59,778 bases of DNA, from the NCBI RefSeq assembly GCF_000832015.1, contig NZ_JXCJ01000001.1, forward strand, positions 3,246,410 to 3,306,187. The letters run 5' to 3'. This stretch comes from Gilvimarinus agarilyticus. Its GTDB lineage: Bacteria > Pseudomonadota > Gammaproteobacteria > Pseudomonadales > Cellvibrionaceae. The position numbers were made by a program, and so were the translations under genes. The notes beneath the pieces are model-generated. The model saw nothing but the letters and a program-made list of their open reading frames with translations, had not been told where the DNA came from and did no database searches. Positions 27,100-35,459 of this stretch are shown here, in pieces (position 1 is the first letter of the stretch; the number at the start of each line of letters is the position of its first letter).

Positions 27100-28998
27100 C
27101 TAGATCATGTCATTAAAGCGGTTGCCAATGTCCAGCGAGACCGGTTTGGCGTAGCCAGGCAGGTGTACGCCGTCGGCGTCAAACACCACTTTAGACTCGT
27201 CGATCATGCCCTCGCCAAAACGATAGATAGTAGCAAAATCGCCCTGAATAGCCGCGTTATCGTAGGCAGTGGCGGCCGTGCGCGTCTGCTCACGCCGCGA
27301 GCAATAAGACTCAAACTCAGCCTCGCCATAACGCTTGCGCAACATACGCTCTACCACGCGTGGCGCCAGCACACTGGCTGTGGCGTTATTGCCGCCAAAA
27401 CCCTTAGAGTTTAAAAAGGCCACATCTATGCCCTGCTCCGGGGTGAAATCCCCCAGCGGGATATGCAACCGGTCGCCGTATACATCATCGGCAACTGCAT
27501 CGATGGTTTTAACACCGGGGATCACGCCGTATTTAAAGGTGCCCAACGCCGCCATCATCTGGTCGGCACTGGCGGGCGACAATGAGTGGCCTACGTAGGC
27601 CTTAACCGCCGCCACGGGCCAGTTAGTAATGCCAAAAAACTCCGCCGCCTGATCAAAAATTTGCGATTCAGTCACGCGGTTTTGCGGCGTGCTTGAGCCA
27701 TGGGCGTGCACCATAGAGCGCTCGCGTATCGCCTCGTCGCCTAAAATAGCGCGAGCCGAGGCCACAGCCTTGGCAAACGTAATGTGATTACCAGGGCCCG
27801 GCGCGGTAATGGACTTTTTATAGCCATCCGCATTAATAAACACATCGTTAACCGCGCCGTGAATATCGGCCCCTAGGGTCATGGCCAGCTCGTCGTCCAT
27901 CAGCACGACATATTGGCCCGACTCAGCGATGGTAAAGCCACAGTTTTCACCAAAAGGGCGACTCGAACGGCGCGGGTCAGTAGCTTCGGAGCCATCGATT
28001 TTTTGCAATTTATCTTCGCTCGCCAGCGCACCCATGGTGGCGTAGCCGTCAATCACCTCGGGCAAAATGGGCGCCTCGGCGTTGCCCACGACCGCTACCC
28101 GACAGCGACCACTGGTGATGTCCTCGACTGCCGAGCGCAAATTGTACAAAAATGAAGCACAAGCGCCCGCGTTAGCGCCGGTATGGCCGACACTACCCAA
28201 AATATAAGCATTGACAAAGTCCGCGACCATGCTGTTCAGCCCCAGCGGGCACTGCTTGGTACTTACCCGCCCACCACGTAAACGCGACTGCAGCAATCCG
28301 CCAAAACCGTCTTCGTCCAACTGGCTCATGACGTTGCTGGCGTAAACACCTACTTGATCGGGGTTAATGTGGGCGACGATATCAGCCCAGTCGATACCAA
28401 TAGAGCGCACGGCATCCGAGGCCGATATAACGGCTAATTGCAGCGCACGGGGGTGGAATCGAGCGTTGTATAGATCTGTTGGGTCAAACCCCTCGGGCAG
28501 CTGCCCTGCCGATTTAACCGGGCAATCGCGGAAGCTGTCGATTTTCACCTCCAACGCCCCGCTCACTTCCACCAGTACCTGACGGCTGTCCAACTCGGTC
28601 ACCTGCCAATTGGCCGGCAGCGGCTCGGGCAACTCACGGGCTTTCATGACAAAGCGCTGATTGTCGTTCTCGGGGTTAAGCGTGGCTGACTTTTGCCAAT
28701 GCACGCTATCAACATCAAAAAAGGAGGGGCCGATACGGCGAATCAAACTGCCTTCCAGCACCTCTTTGCCAAACTCTGCCTCAATATCGGCAAGGCTCAA
28801 GGCCCGGCCTTCCAGATCCTGCCAGCCGCTTTCGCCAAAGCGAACCCGCCCCATCATCACGGCCAACGCCGCCAGCGTTTCACGTCGGGCGGTATCGTCT
28901 AAGCTCTCGATGATCATGCGCCGAAAGGCGTGGTGACCTGAGCTACGGCCGGCAGCATTAAAACCACCAAACCCAACAATAACCGGCAAGCGCGACAT
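27100..28998 (-). CDS. fabY: Beta-ketoacyl-ACP synthase, FabY type
   Basis: A 632-residue thiolase-fold synthase whose N terminus (MSRLPVIVGFGGFNAAGRSS) and length match the Pseudomonas FabY group, which starts fatty-acid synthesis by condensing acetyl-CoA with malonyl-ACP. The catalytic Cys is likely in TGANAGACASFLYNLRSAV, and the two His are in HAHGSSTPQNRVTE and GHSLSPASADQMM. I chose ATG 28998 for its GGAG site at good spacing; an in-frame start at 29103 would add 35 unmatched residues. It is divergent from a GlxA/AraC regulator over a 126-base spacer. Confidence 0.88.
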   Translation of the reverse strand: MSRLPVIVGFGGFNAAGRSSGHHAFRRMIIESLDDTARRETLAALAVMMGRVRFGESGWQDLEGRALSLADIEAEFGKEVLEGSLIRRIGPSFFDVDSVHWQKSATLNPENDNQRFVMKARELPEPLPANWQVTELDSRQVLVEVSGALEVKIDSFRDCPVKSAGQLPEGFDPTDLYNARFHPRALQLAVISASDAVRSIGIDWADIVAHINPDQVGVYASNVMSQLDEDGFGGLLQSRLRGGRVSTKQCPLGLNSMVADFVNAYILGSVGHTGANAGACASFLYNLRSAVEDITSGRCRVAVVGNAEAPILPEVIDGYATMGALASEDKLQKIDGSEATDPRRSSRPFGENCGFTIAESGQYVVLMDDELAMTLGADIHGAVNDVFINADGYKKSITAPGPGNHITFAKAVASARAILGDEAIRERSMVHAHGSSTPQNRVTESQIFDQAAEFFGITNWPVAAVKAYVGHSLSPASADQMMAALGTFKYGVIPGVKTIDAVADDVYGDRLHIPLGDFTPEQGIDVAFLNSKGFGGNNATASVLAPRVVERMLRKRYGEAEFESYCSRREQTRTAATAYDNAAIQGDFATIYRFGEGMIDESKVVFDADGVHLPGYAKPVSLDIGNRFNDMI

Positions 28999-29072
28999 AG
29001 CGTTCTCCAAAACAGTAACAGGAAGATTTTCAGCGCAAAGTGTAAAAGCAATAACCTCTTGGGTCACGGCCA

Positions 29073-29105
29073 TTTTGGCCACATAGTATGGTATTCTGGC
29101 CAAAA
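29073..29105. promoter_or_regulatory. Inverted-repeat operator candidate between fabY and the GlxA/AraC-type regulator
   Basis: TTTTGGCCA at 29073-29081 and its exact complement TGGCCAAAA at 29097-29105 lie 24 bases apart centre to centre in the spacer of two divergent genes. The first copy also belongs to a local near-palindrome, GGCCATTTTGGCC (29069-29081 region). This fits an operator for the adjacent regulator acting on itself and fabY (inference). Confidence 0.5.
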
Positions 29106-29124
29106 GCGGGCAATGAGGTTACTT

Positions 29125-30126
29125 ATGAGCGACAACCCGACGCAAATCACCTTTGTTTTGTCTGAACACATGCTCACCACCGGCACCACACTGCCGCTCG
29201 AGATGCTGCAAACGGCTCAGCTTGCCCGCCATCAATCAGCTCAAGCCAACCGTGTCAACCTTGCCATGCGCACCGCGGTGGCACCGGGCACCCAGCTGCC
29301 CCAACCCACCGGCATGCGCTGGACCCCCGATGCGACTCTGGACGAGGCGAGCGATAACGACATCATCTACTTGCCAGCGCTTTGGCGTAACCCACGGCCG
29401 GTATTGCGCCGGGCGGGGGCTTTAATCGAGTGGCTTAAAGAGCAACACCACAATGGCGCAACCATTTGTGGTGTAGGCACCGGCTGCTGCTTCCTAGCCG
29501 AGGCCGGCTTACTGGACGACAAAGTCGCCACTACCCACTGGCATTACTTCGATCAGTTTCAAAAAAGCTATCCCAACGTGCGCCTCAAACGACAACACTT
29601 TATTACTCAGGCGGGAAACCTATATTGTGCCGCCAGCGTTAACTCGCTCGCCGATCTAACGGTTTACTTTATTCAACGGCTGATGGGTAAAACGGTAGCG
29701 AGTCACGTAGAGCGGCATTTTTCTCACGAGATTCGACGCTCCTATGAGAGCTCGGCTTTTTACGAAGACACCAGCCACCCCCACCCTGATGAAGCAATTA
29801 TTCAAATTCAGTTATGGCTACACGACAATTACCCGCGCGCCATTACCGTAGCGGACTTAGCGCAGCGCTTTGGTATGAGCACCCGCACCCTAAACCGCCG
29901 TTTTAAAAGTGCTACCGGCTCAACGCCACTGGCCTATCTGCGCGACGTGCGAATTAAAATCGCCCGCGAGCTACTAAAAACCAGCAACCTCAGCATTGTC
30001 GAGGTTGCCGACAAGTCCGGCTATCAAGACAGCGCTTACTTTACCGAGCTGTTTAAACAACAATTGGGCACCACGCCAAGCGCGTACCGCGAGATGGTGC
30101 GAGCCAAATTATTTCGCACGGATTAA
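29125..30126 (+). CDS. GlxA-family transcriptional regulator (DJ-1/PfpI-like plus AraC HTH)
   Basis: A 333-residue two-domain regulator. The N-terminal part (about 5-195) has the GATase1/DJ-1-like fold, with GATICGVGTGCCFLAEAGLL around the usual nucleophile elbow. The C-terminal part (about 225-330) is an AraC-type double helix-turn-helix, with ADLAQRFGMSTRTLNRRFKSATG and VADKSGYQDSAYFTELFKQQLGTTPSAYR. I chose ATG 29125 for its GAGG; an ATG at 29112 is also in frame. It is divergent from fabY, which it may control (inference). Confidence 0.85.
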   Translation: MSDNPTQITFVLSEHMLTTGTTLPLEMLQTAQLARHQSAQANRVNLAMRTAVAPGTQLPQPTGMRWTPDATLDEASDNDIIYLPALWRNPRPVLRRAGALIEWLKEQHHNGATICGVGTGCCFLAEAGLLDDKVATTHWHYFDQFQKSYPNVRLKRQHFITQAGNLYCAASVNSLADLTVYFIQRLMGKTVASHVERHFSHEIRRSYESSAFYEDTSHPHPDEAIIQIQLWLHDNYPRAITVADLAQRFGMSTRTLNRRFKSATGSTPLAYLRDVRIKIARELLKTSNLSIVEVADKSGYQDSAYFTELFKQQLGTTPSAYREMVRAKLFRTD

Positions 30127-30127
30127 T

Positions 30128-30799
30128 TTAGCCAGTTACTTGCGGGGGCTTGGTTAAAAAAATCACATCGCCGGCGATAAACTCGATCGATGCGTCAAAC
30201 CGCTCAGCTAAAAACTCAAAGGTTGTGCGCGAAAAAAAGCACACGTGGGTCGGATCATTTTTATAGTGCCAGCGAGAAAACGCATCAACATCCAGTGCCA
30301 ACTTAGTCATAATCGCCAGCACACCCCCGGGAGCCAAGCCATCCCACAAGCATTGCAACTGCTGTTGAGGGTCATGCAAATGCTCGACAACTTCAGTGGC
30401 GGTTATAAAATCATATTGCCGATTAAGCACCGACCGGTCCGGGTGATAGAACACATCGTACAACGCCACCTTAAAGCCTCGCTCACGCAACATAGCCGCT
30501 AGCGCCGGGCCAGGCCCACAGCCAAAATCCAAACCGACAGAACCGGGCGTCAGCTGGTTGACTAAAGGCGTAAAAAGCCGGCTTAGAAAGCGCCTGTAAC
30601 CAGGGTCGTCGGGCTGATTATCGTGCAAGTCGTACTCGGCTTTTTCACGCTCGGGCGACAGGTAATATTCAGGGGGAACAAAAATTAGATCACACAATTC
30701 GCAGCGCAGGTAAGCTCGTTTTCGATCACGGTAAAATACAACCGCATCATCGTAAGAGCAATATGTGGCACACAGCGGGCAAGCTAAAGTGATGGGCAT
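30128..30799 (-). CDS. Class I SAM-dependent methyltransferase with N-terminal zinc ribbon
   Basis: A 223-residue protein. Two CxxC pairs (CPLC near residue 6 and CELC about 30 residues later) suggest a zinc ribbon, followed by a Methyltransf_23-like Rossmann domain with SAM motif I GLDFGCGPGPALAAML, then FITATEVVEHLHDP and GGVLAIMTKL. The substrate cannot be read from sequence. ATG 30799 is chosen; an upstream GTG at 30820 overlaps the terminator of the small heat-shock gene. It is convergent with the GlxA-type regulator, one base apart. Confidence 0.8.
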   Translation of the reverse strand: MPITLACPLCATYCSYDDAVVFYRDRKRAYLRCELCDLIFVPPEYYLSPEREKAEYDLHDNQPDDPGYRRFLSRLFTPLVNQLTPGSVGLDFGCGPGPALAAMLRERGFKVALYDVFYHPDRSVLNRQYDFITATEVVEHLHDPQQQLQCLWDGLAPGGVLAIMTKLALDVDAFSRWHYKNDPTHVCFFSRTTFEFLAERFDASIEFIAGDVIFLTKPPQVTG

Positions 30800-30820
30800 A
30801 AAGTTTACACTCAGATACAC

Positions 30821-30845
30821 AAAACGCCGGCGGTGCCGGCGTTTT
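30821..30845 (-). terminator. Intrinsic terminator of the small heat-shock gene
   Basis: An 11-bp perfect stem AAAACGCCGGC (30821-30831) with its complement at 30835-30845 around a 3-base loop, with T runs on both strands. It lies about 50 bases past the Hsp20 stop. Confidence 0.9.
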
Positions 30846-30893
30846 TCTCGCTAGAAAACCTGACTGGGAAACCTAACGATTACAGCGGCGTTA

Positions 30894-31373
30894 TTAAGCC
30901 GCGGCAGAATCACTATTGGGCGCTTCCGTCACTCTCGCGGGCTGTGGAGAGCCATCAGAAATCTCAATAGTGCGGGGCTTTATGGCCTCGGGTACTTCGC
31001 GCACCAAATCAACGTGCAGCAAGCCGTTTTCAACGGTGGCAGATTCTACCCGCACATGATCGGCTAACTGAAAGCGGCGTTCAAAGTTGCGTGCAGCTAT
31101 GCCTTGATGCAAATAAGTCCGCGACTTGTCGTCGGCGCTTTTATTTCCTGCAACCGTCAGATTATTTTGGTTGACCTCAATGTTTAGCTCTGAGCGGTCA
31201 AAACCCGCGACAGCCATAGAAATTCGGTAGTGATCCTCACCGGTCAGTTCAATATTGTACGGTGGGTAACTTGGCTGGCTCTGCTCGCTGCGCGATAAAC
31301 TATCCAGCAATCCAGCAACGCGGTCAAAGCCAATAGAAGAACGATACAGTGGTGTTAAATCAAAATTACGCAT
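30894..31373 (-). CDS. ibpA: Small heat-shock protein, IbpA type
   Basis: A 159-residue Hsp20/alpha-crystallin protein. It begins MRNFDLTPLYRSSIGFDR like E. coli IbpA, has the crystallin core (about 38-128) with YRISMAVAGF, GIAARNFERRFQLADHV and ENGLLHVDLVREVPE, and a C-terminal ITKI-like PRTIEI. It holds unfolding proteins for refolding by DnaK/ClpB. The C-terminal extension is longer than in E. coli. Upstream lie a sigma32-type promoter and a hairpin hiding the ribosome site. Confidence 0.9.
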   Translation of the reverse strand: MRNFDLTPLYRSSIGFDRVAGLLDSLSRSEQSQPSYPPYNIELTGEDHYRISMAVAGFDRSELNIEVNQNNLTVAGNKSADDKSRTYLHQGIAARNFERRFQLADHVRVESATVENGLLHVDLVREVPEAIKPRTIEISDGSPQPARVTEAPNSDSAAA

Positions 31374-31377
31374 AATA

Positions 31378-31399
31378 ATATCCTCAAAGTGAGCAATAT
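31378..31399 (-). promoter_or_regulatory. ROSE-like RNA thermometer hairpin over the ibpA ribosome site
   Basis: Read on the minus strand, AUAU-UG-CUCA, a CUU loop and UGAG-G-AUAU form a hairpin that pairs the GAGG of the ribosome site. The UUGCU opposite the site is the conserved feature of ROSE thermometers, which open on heating. The hairpin ends five bases before the ATG. Confidence 0.65.
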
Positions 31400-31463
31400 G
31401 TTTAGGTGCCTATCCCTCGGATCAGGCTGTTTTGTACCTCTCTTTTGAGCCGGTACATAACCT

Positions 31464-31491
31464 ATATAGGGTCGGCTTAATTCATTACAAG
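31464..31491 (-). promoter_or_regulatory. Sigma32-type heat-shock promoter of ibpA
   Basis: On the minus strand CTTGTAA (31485-31491) is followed after 13 bases by CCCTATAT (31464-31471), close to the sigma32 consensus CTTGAAA / CCCCATNT with normal spacing. It predicts a leader of about 85 bases. Confidence 0.7.
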
Positions 31492-31508
31492 CCCAGCCAC
31501 ATAAATTT

Positions 31509-32423
31509 TTATACACTCACCTTTAGCGCAGCGATTAAGTCACTATAGCGATACTCAAAACCGGCCTCTATCGCCACCTGCGGTGCCACGCGATTACTGC
31601 TTAGCAGCAACTCTTGAGCGGCCTGCCCCACCAATAACTTCAACACCCAACCCGGCACCGGCAATACTGTCGGGCGGCGCAACACGTTACCCAAGGTTGA
31701 AGCGAACTCAACGTTTCGTATCGACATTGGCGCTACCGCGTTAATGGGCCCACTAACGTCCTGGCGGCCCAGCAGCCAAATGATCAGTGAAACTAAATCT
31801 TGCCGATGAATCCAGCTCATCCACTGCTGCCCTCCAGCAATAGGACCGCCCAACCCCAGCCGAAACGCTGGCAGCATCGAGCCCAGTGCGCCACCATCGC
31901 GATCTAACACAATGCCAGTACGCAACAGACAAACCCGAGTATCACGCGATGCAGACGCCAGAGCTTGTGCCTCCCAATCCGCGCAAAGCTGCGCCGCAAA
32001 GCCTTCACCGCGCGCGGTCGCTTCAGTGGCGGTAGCATCGGCGGTATCACCGTAAAAACCAATAGCGCTGCCGCTAACCAAAACAGCGGGGGCGCCAATC
32101 TTATCGAGCTGATGTAGCAGGTTATGGGTAAAGGTAATTCGGCTATCGCGCAATACCCTCTGGCGTTTAACGCTCCAGCGGCTTAACACAGTGGCGCCGG
32201 CCAGATTAATCACCCCATCAAAACGCTCGCAGCCGGCTATACCGGCCATATCGATTACCGCAACCGGAAGCTTGGCCAAGCGCTGACGAGCTTTTGCCGC
32301 GCTTCTTGTCAGCACGGTCACCTCGGCGCCTATCTGGCACAGCTCGCGGCAAAGTAAGTGTCCGATAAAACCCGTGCCTCCGGTTACCAATATGCGGCAT
32401 CCCGGGAAATTAATAGACTTCAT
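31509..32423 (-). CDS. TIGR01777-type NAD-dependent epimerase/SDR protein (YfcH-like)
   Basis: A 304-residue extended SDR with the NAD-binding ILVTGGTGFIGHLL (about 11-24), the family's VINLAGATVLSRWSVKRQRVLRDSRI and a C-terminal DUF1731-like segment (about 255-304, VPGWVLKLLVGQAAQELLLSS). Its substrate is unknown. ATG 32423 is chosen for its strong AGGAGG site; an in-frame start at 32507 has no such support. It is divergent from the universal stress gene. Confidence 0.85.
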   Translation of the reverse strand: MKSINFPGCRILVTGGTGFIGHLLCRELCQIGAEVTVLTRSAAKARQRLAKLPVAVIDMAGIAGCERFDGVINLAGATVLSRWSVKRQRVLRDSRITFTHNLLHQLDKIGAPAVLVSGSAIGFYGDTADATATEATARGEGFAAQLCADWEAQALASASRDTRVCLLRTGIVLDRDGGALGSMLPAFRLGLGGPIAGGQQWMSWIHRQDLVSLIIWLLGRQDVSGPINAVAPMSIRNVEFASTLGNVLRRPTVLPVPGWVLKLLVGQAAQELLLSSNRVAPQVAIEAGFEYRYSDLIAALKVSV

Positions 32424-32567
32424 AATGCACCTCCTGCCAGCAGCCCCGTGTATGTTTGCTATACGTATAGACAGAACTTTTTGTTCACCGTAGATTAAAC
32501 GCGGCACAAAATTAACGGACAGTGTCTAAGCTATACTAATGATTGCGAGGCAGTAGACGGGGAAATC

Positions 32568-32993
32568 ATGAGCCACTATAAACGTATATTAGTCGCCATT
32601 GGCTTGGGCCATGAGGCCGAGCAATTATTGAATCGCGCAAAATCAATTGCAGCGCCAGAACATATTTATATCGCCCATATTGAAGAGCATCCGGTAACCG
32701 GCTACGGGGACGCCACGGGCAGCAATCACAGCGTTAACGAAATGAACATCCGGCAATCGGTCTATCCCACATTGTGCGAACTGGCCGACAGGCATCGGCT
32801 CCCACGCGATCATATTCACATCGCCTTTGGGGACCCGGGCGCAGAAGTTCACACGATAGCCAGTAGAATCGAGGCAGACCTCATCGTCACCGGCAGTCAT
32901 GGCAAACATGGTCTAAAGCGCTTTCTCAGCTCAACGTCCAGCAGTATTCACGACGGCGCCACGCGGGACGTGCTGTCTATCTATACCGGATAG
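32568..32993 (+). CDS. Universal stress protein (UspA family)
   Basis: A 141-residue protein with the Usp fold: YKRILVAIGLGHEAEQLLNRA at the start and the UspA-like DLIVTGSHGKHGLKRFLSSTSSSIHDGATRDVLSIY at the end. The G-x-H/S-G-x9-G nucleotide loop is altered, as in the non-ATP-binding UspA branch (inference). Start ATG 32568 is preceded by GGGGAAA. Confidence 0.87.
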   Translation: MSHYKRILVAIGLGHEAEQLLNRAKSIAAPEHIYIAHIEEHPVTGYGDATGSNHSVNEMNIRQSVYPTLCELADRHRLPRDHIHIAFGDPGAEVHTIASRIEADLIVTGSHGKHGLKRFLSSTSSSIHDGATRDVLSIYTG

Positions 32994-33022
32994 AAATTTT
33001 CCACAAAAACCTATGTAGCCGT

Positions 33023-33628
33023 TTAGTGCGCCTGTCGATATGACAAAAACACCTGCTCGATATCCTCTAACAGCTGCTTTAGCTGCCGCTCGCTGGCACC
33101 ACTTTGCGCAAAAGACCGCACCCCCATTACCTGCGTCTGCAGCAAGCGCGCCAAGCGCTCGCAGTCGACATCAGGGCGCAACTCCCCCGCGGACTTTGCT
33201 TGCTCTAACGCGGCGGTAAAGCCCAACTCTACCCGACGCAACAGCTCAGTGGCCTTGCCGCGCAAAGGATCTTCGTCGCCTGTAGACTCGAGTAAGGTTT
33301 TAACCACCATACAGGCCGGCGTCGCCGCCAACGCCGGGCATTTTTGCCCCAGCAATAGCCAGCGTAAATACGCCATCACTCCGCTCAAAACACCGCCACT
33401 AGCGGCAATATGATTTTGTACGTCATCGGCCATGGTTGCGGTATAGGCATCCAGGGCCTCGACAAACAACCCCTGTTTGCTGCCAAACGCGGAATAAAGG
33501 CTACCGGGGCGCATATCCAATTCGCGCTCAATGTCCTTTAGAGACGTCGCATAGTAACCACGGCGCCAAAATAGCGCGATAGCGGCCTGCAGAGCGGCCT
33601 GGCGATCATATTGAGCAGTACGGGGCAT
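33023..33628 (-). CDS. TetR-family transcriptional repressor
   Basis: A 201-residue regulator with the TetR helix-turn-helix (about 8-55, ALQAAIALFWRRGYYATSLKDIERELDMRPGSLYSAFGSKQGLF pattern) and a helical ligand domain of the TetR_C type. It is divergent from the AhpD-like gene; three matching palindromes lie in the shared spacer, so it very likely represses both. Confidence 0.88.
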   Translation of the reverse strand: MPRTAQYDRQAALQAAIALFWRRGYYATSLKDIERELDMRPGSLYSAFGSKQGLFVEALDAYTATMADDVQNHIAASGGVLSGVMAYLRWLLLGQKCPALAATPACMVVKTLLESTGDEDPLRGKATELLRRVELGFTAALEQAKSAGELRPDVDCERLARLLQTQVMGVRSFAQSGASERQLKQLLEDIEQVFLSYRQAH

Positions 33629-33656
33629 AAAACACCTGCAAAAAATATCATTTAAT

Positions 33657-33734
33657 TTGAACGAGCACTCAATTATATCTTGAATAAACGCTCAAGAACA
33701 GATAGGGTAGCAACATACTTGAGCAATCACTCAA
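33657..33734. promoter_or_regulatory. Three TetR-type operators TTGA-N8-TCAA
   Basis: Copies at 33657-33672, 33680-33695 and 33719-33734 share TTGA(N8)TCAA, and all three have CTCAA at the right half. The outermost copy is close to the AhpD-like start and the innermost close to the TetR start. Start-to-start spacings are 23 and 39 bases. Confidence 0.75.
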
Positions 33735-33765
33735 AAAAACGACCATATTGAAACAGGAGAACATT

Positions 33766-34320
33766 ATGACTGACTTTACTTTGCACGATCTTGAGTCCGC
33801 CCCCGCCGACGCCAAGCCATTGCTGGAGGGATCACAAAAAAGCTTTGGGATGATTCCCAATCTGCACGCCGTCATGGCCGAGGCACCAGGATTACTGGAG
33901 GGCTACCAAACCCTGCATCGCTTAGTACTGGAATCGAGCTTTAACAACGACGAGAAAACCGTCGTATGGCAGAGCGTAAACGTTGAGCACGAATGCCATT
34001 ACTGCGTCCCTGCTCACAGTGGTATCGCACGCTCTATGGGGGTCGATGAAGCCATTGATGATGCTTTGCGTGATAAAGCGCCACTGGAAGACGCTAAACT
34101 TGAGGCATTGCGCACCTTTACCTTAAGCGTGGTACGCAATCGCGGCAATGTTGATGCAGCCGAAGTTAAAGCATTTTTTGACGCCGGCTACGAACAGCGC
34201 CAACTGTTAGAGGTGGTATTGGTCGTGGCACAAAAAGTGATGAGTAACTACGTCAACCATATTGCCGACACCCCCATTGACGAGCCCTTTAAAAAGTTTG
34301 CCTGGACGCCACAGTCCTAA
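33766..34320 (+). CDS. AhpD-like/carboxymuconolactone decarboxylase family protein
   Basis: A 184-residue protein with the AhpD-type active-site pattern ECHYCVPAHSGIARSMG (Cys-x-x-Cys plus His), which in AhpD relatives reduces peroxides. The rest shows the helical CMD fold. ATG 33766 has AGGAG at ideal spacing. The divergent TetR gene and shared operators suggest induction by an oxidant or electrophile (inference). Confidence 0.86.
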   Translation: MTDFTLHDLESAPADAKPLLEGSQKSFGMIPNLHAVMAEAPGLLEGYQTLHRLVLESSFNNDEKTVVWQSVNVEHECHYCVPAHSGIARSMGVDEAIDDALRDKAPLEDAKLEALRTFTLSVVRNRGNVDAAEVKAFFDAGYEQRQLLEVVLVVAQKVMSNYVNHIADTPIDEPFKKFAWTPQS

Positions 34321-34514
34321 CCGGTCCGGCCCCGTTACGCGGGGCCATCCCCCCGTCTTAACCAACCTCTTGCCCCCACTATTCTTATACCCGCTAACCA
34401 TCTAAACTCCCCCTCTTGCATAAATAGCGATAAAACCAAACAATAGCGCCAGCATAAATATGTCTGTAACACACGTTACTCCCAAACACTGGCACCGCCA
34501 AATAATTGAGGCCC

Positions 34515-35378
34515 ATGAAGACACCCAAAAGAATACAACCCCTGGTGGAAGACGGCCTGGTTGATGAAGTCATAAGTCAGTTAATGAGCGGCAAAGAAGC
34601 TACCGTTTACAAAGTCCGCTGTGGGCACGAAATCCGCTGCGCCAAAGTCTATAAAGACGCCGCTAAGCGCAGCTTTAAAAAGGCTGTGCAATATCAGGAA
34701 GGCCGCAAAGTCCGCAATAGCCGGCGCGCCCGAGCCATGGAAAAGGGCTCAAAATTTGGTCGACAGCAGCAGGAAGACACCTGGCAAAACGCCGAGGTGG
34801 ACGCCCTCTACAAAGTCGCGGCTGCCGGTGTTCGGGTTCCCAAGCCCTACGGCTGTTTTGATGGCGTGCTACTGATGGAGCTCATTACCGACGAAGAAGG
34901 CGATGTCGCGCCGCGATTAAACGACGTCAGTATGTCGGCCGAACAGGCCCTGGAAGACCACGCTGTGGTGATGCAAGACGTGGTCAAAATGCTTTGTGCG
35001 GGCTTAATTCACGGGGACTTATCCGAGTTTAACGTGCTGGTCGATGAGTACGGCCCGGTCATTATCGATCTGCCTCAAGCCGTAGATGCCGCGGCCAATA
35101 ACAACGCCAAAAGTATGCTCGATCGCGATGTACGCAACATGACCGAATACTACGGCCAGTTTGCCCCAGAGTTACTGGGCACCCGGTACGCGGACGAGAT
35201 GTGGGCACTCTACGAAGAGGGTGAATTACAACCCGATACGCAACTTACGGGCGAATTTGACGACCCGGAAGACAATGCCGATGTCGACTCAGTACTGGAA
35301 GAAATTAAAGCCGCATTAGAAGAAGAACAAGAGCGCCAGGAGCGAATACGAGCGGCCGATGCCGGCGAGGACGATTAA
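34515..35378 (+). CDS. RIO1-type serine protein kinase
   Basis: A 287-residue kinase of the RIO family: a P-loop-like SGKEATVYKVRCG (about 25-37), ATP lysine in CAKVYKD, catalytic loop IHGDLSEFNVLV (about 170-181) and metal-binding IIDLPQAVD. The tail (about 250-287) is strongly acidic. Bacterial members are poorly understood. The next gene, 81 bases on, is the rRNA methylase rlmF. A TTG at 34506 in frame is a weaker start. Confidence 0.87.
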   Translation: MKTPKRIQPLVEDGLVDEVISQLMSGKEATVYKVRCGHEIRCAKVYKDAAKRSFKKAVQYQEGRKVRNSRRARAMEKGSKFGRQQQEDTWQNAEVDALYKVAAAGVRVPKPYGCFDGVLLMELITDEEGDVAPRLNDVSMSAEQALEDHAVVMQDVVKMLCAGLIHGDLSEFNVLVDEYGPVIIDLPQAVDAAANNNAKSMLDRDVRNMTEYYGQFAPELLGTRYADEMWALYEEGELQPDTQLTGEFDDPEDNADVDSVLEEIKAALEEEQERQERIRAADAGEDD

Positions 35379-35459
35379 AACCAATCGCGATACCCAAACG
35401 CCGCCACTGGCCGCGCTGGGCAATGCCACTGTTAACCACTCAACTTCGGACGCCCCTCT

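Noticed and set aside
32460-32471. ATACGTAT palindrome upstream of the SDR gene
   Set aside because: The core matches the starch operators but the flanks differ (CTATACGTATAG, no TGN/NCA spacing), so I do not add it to that regulon.
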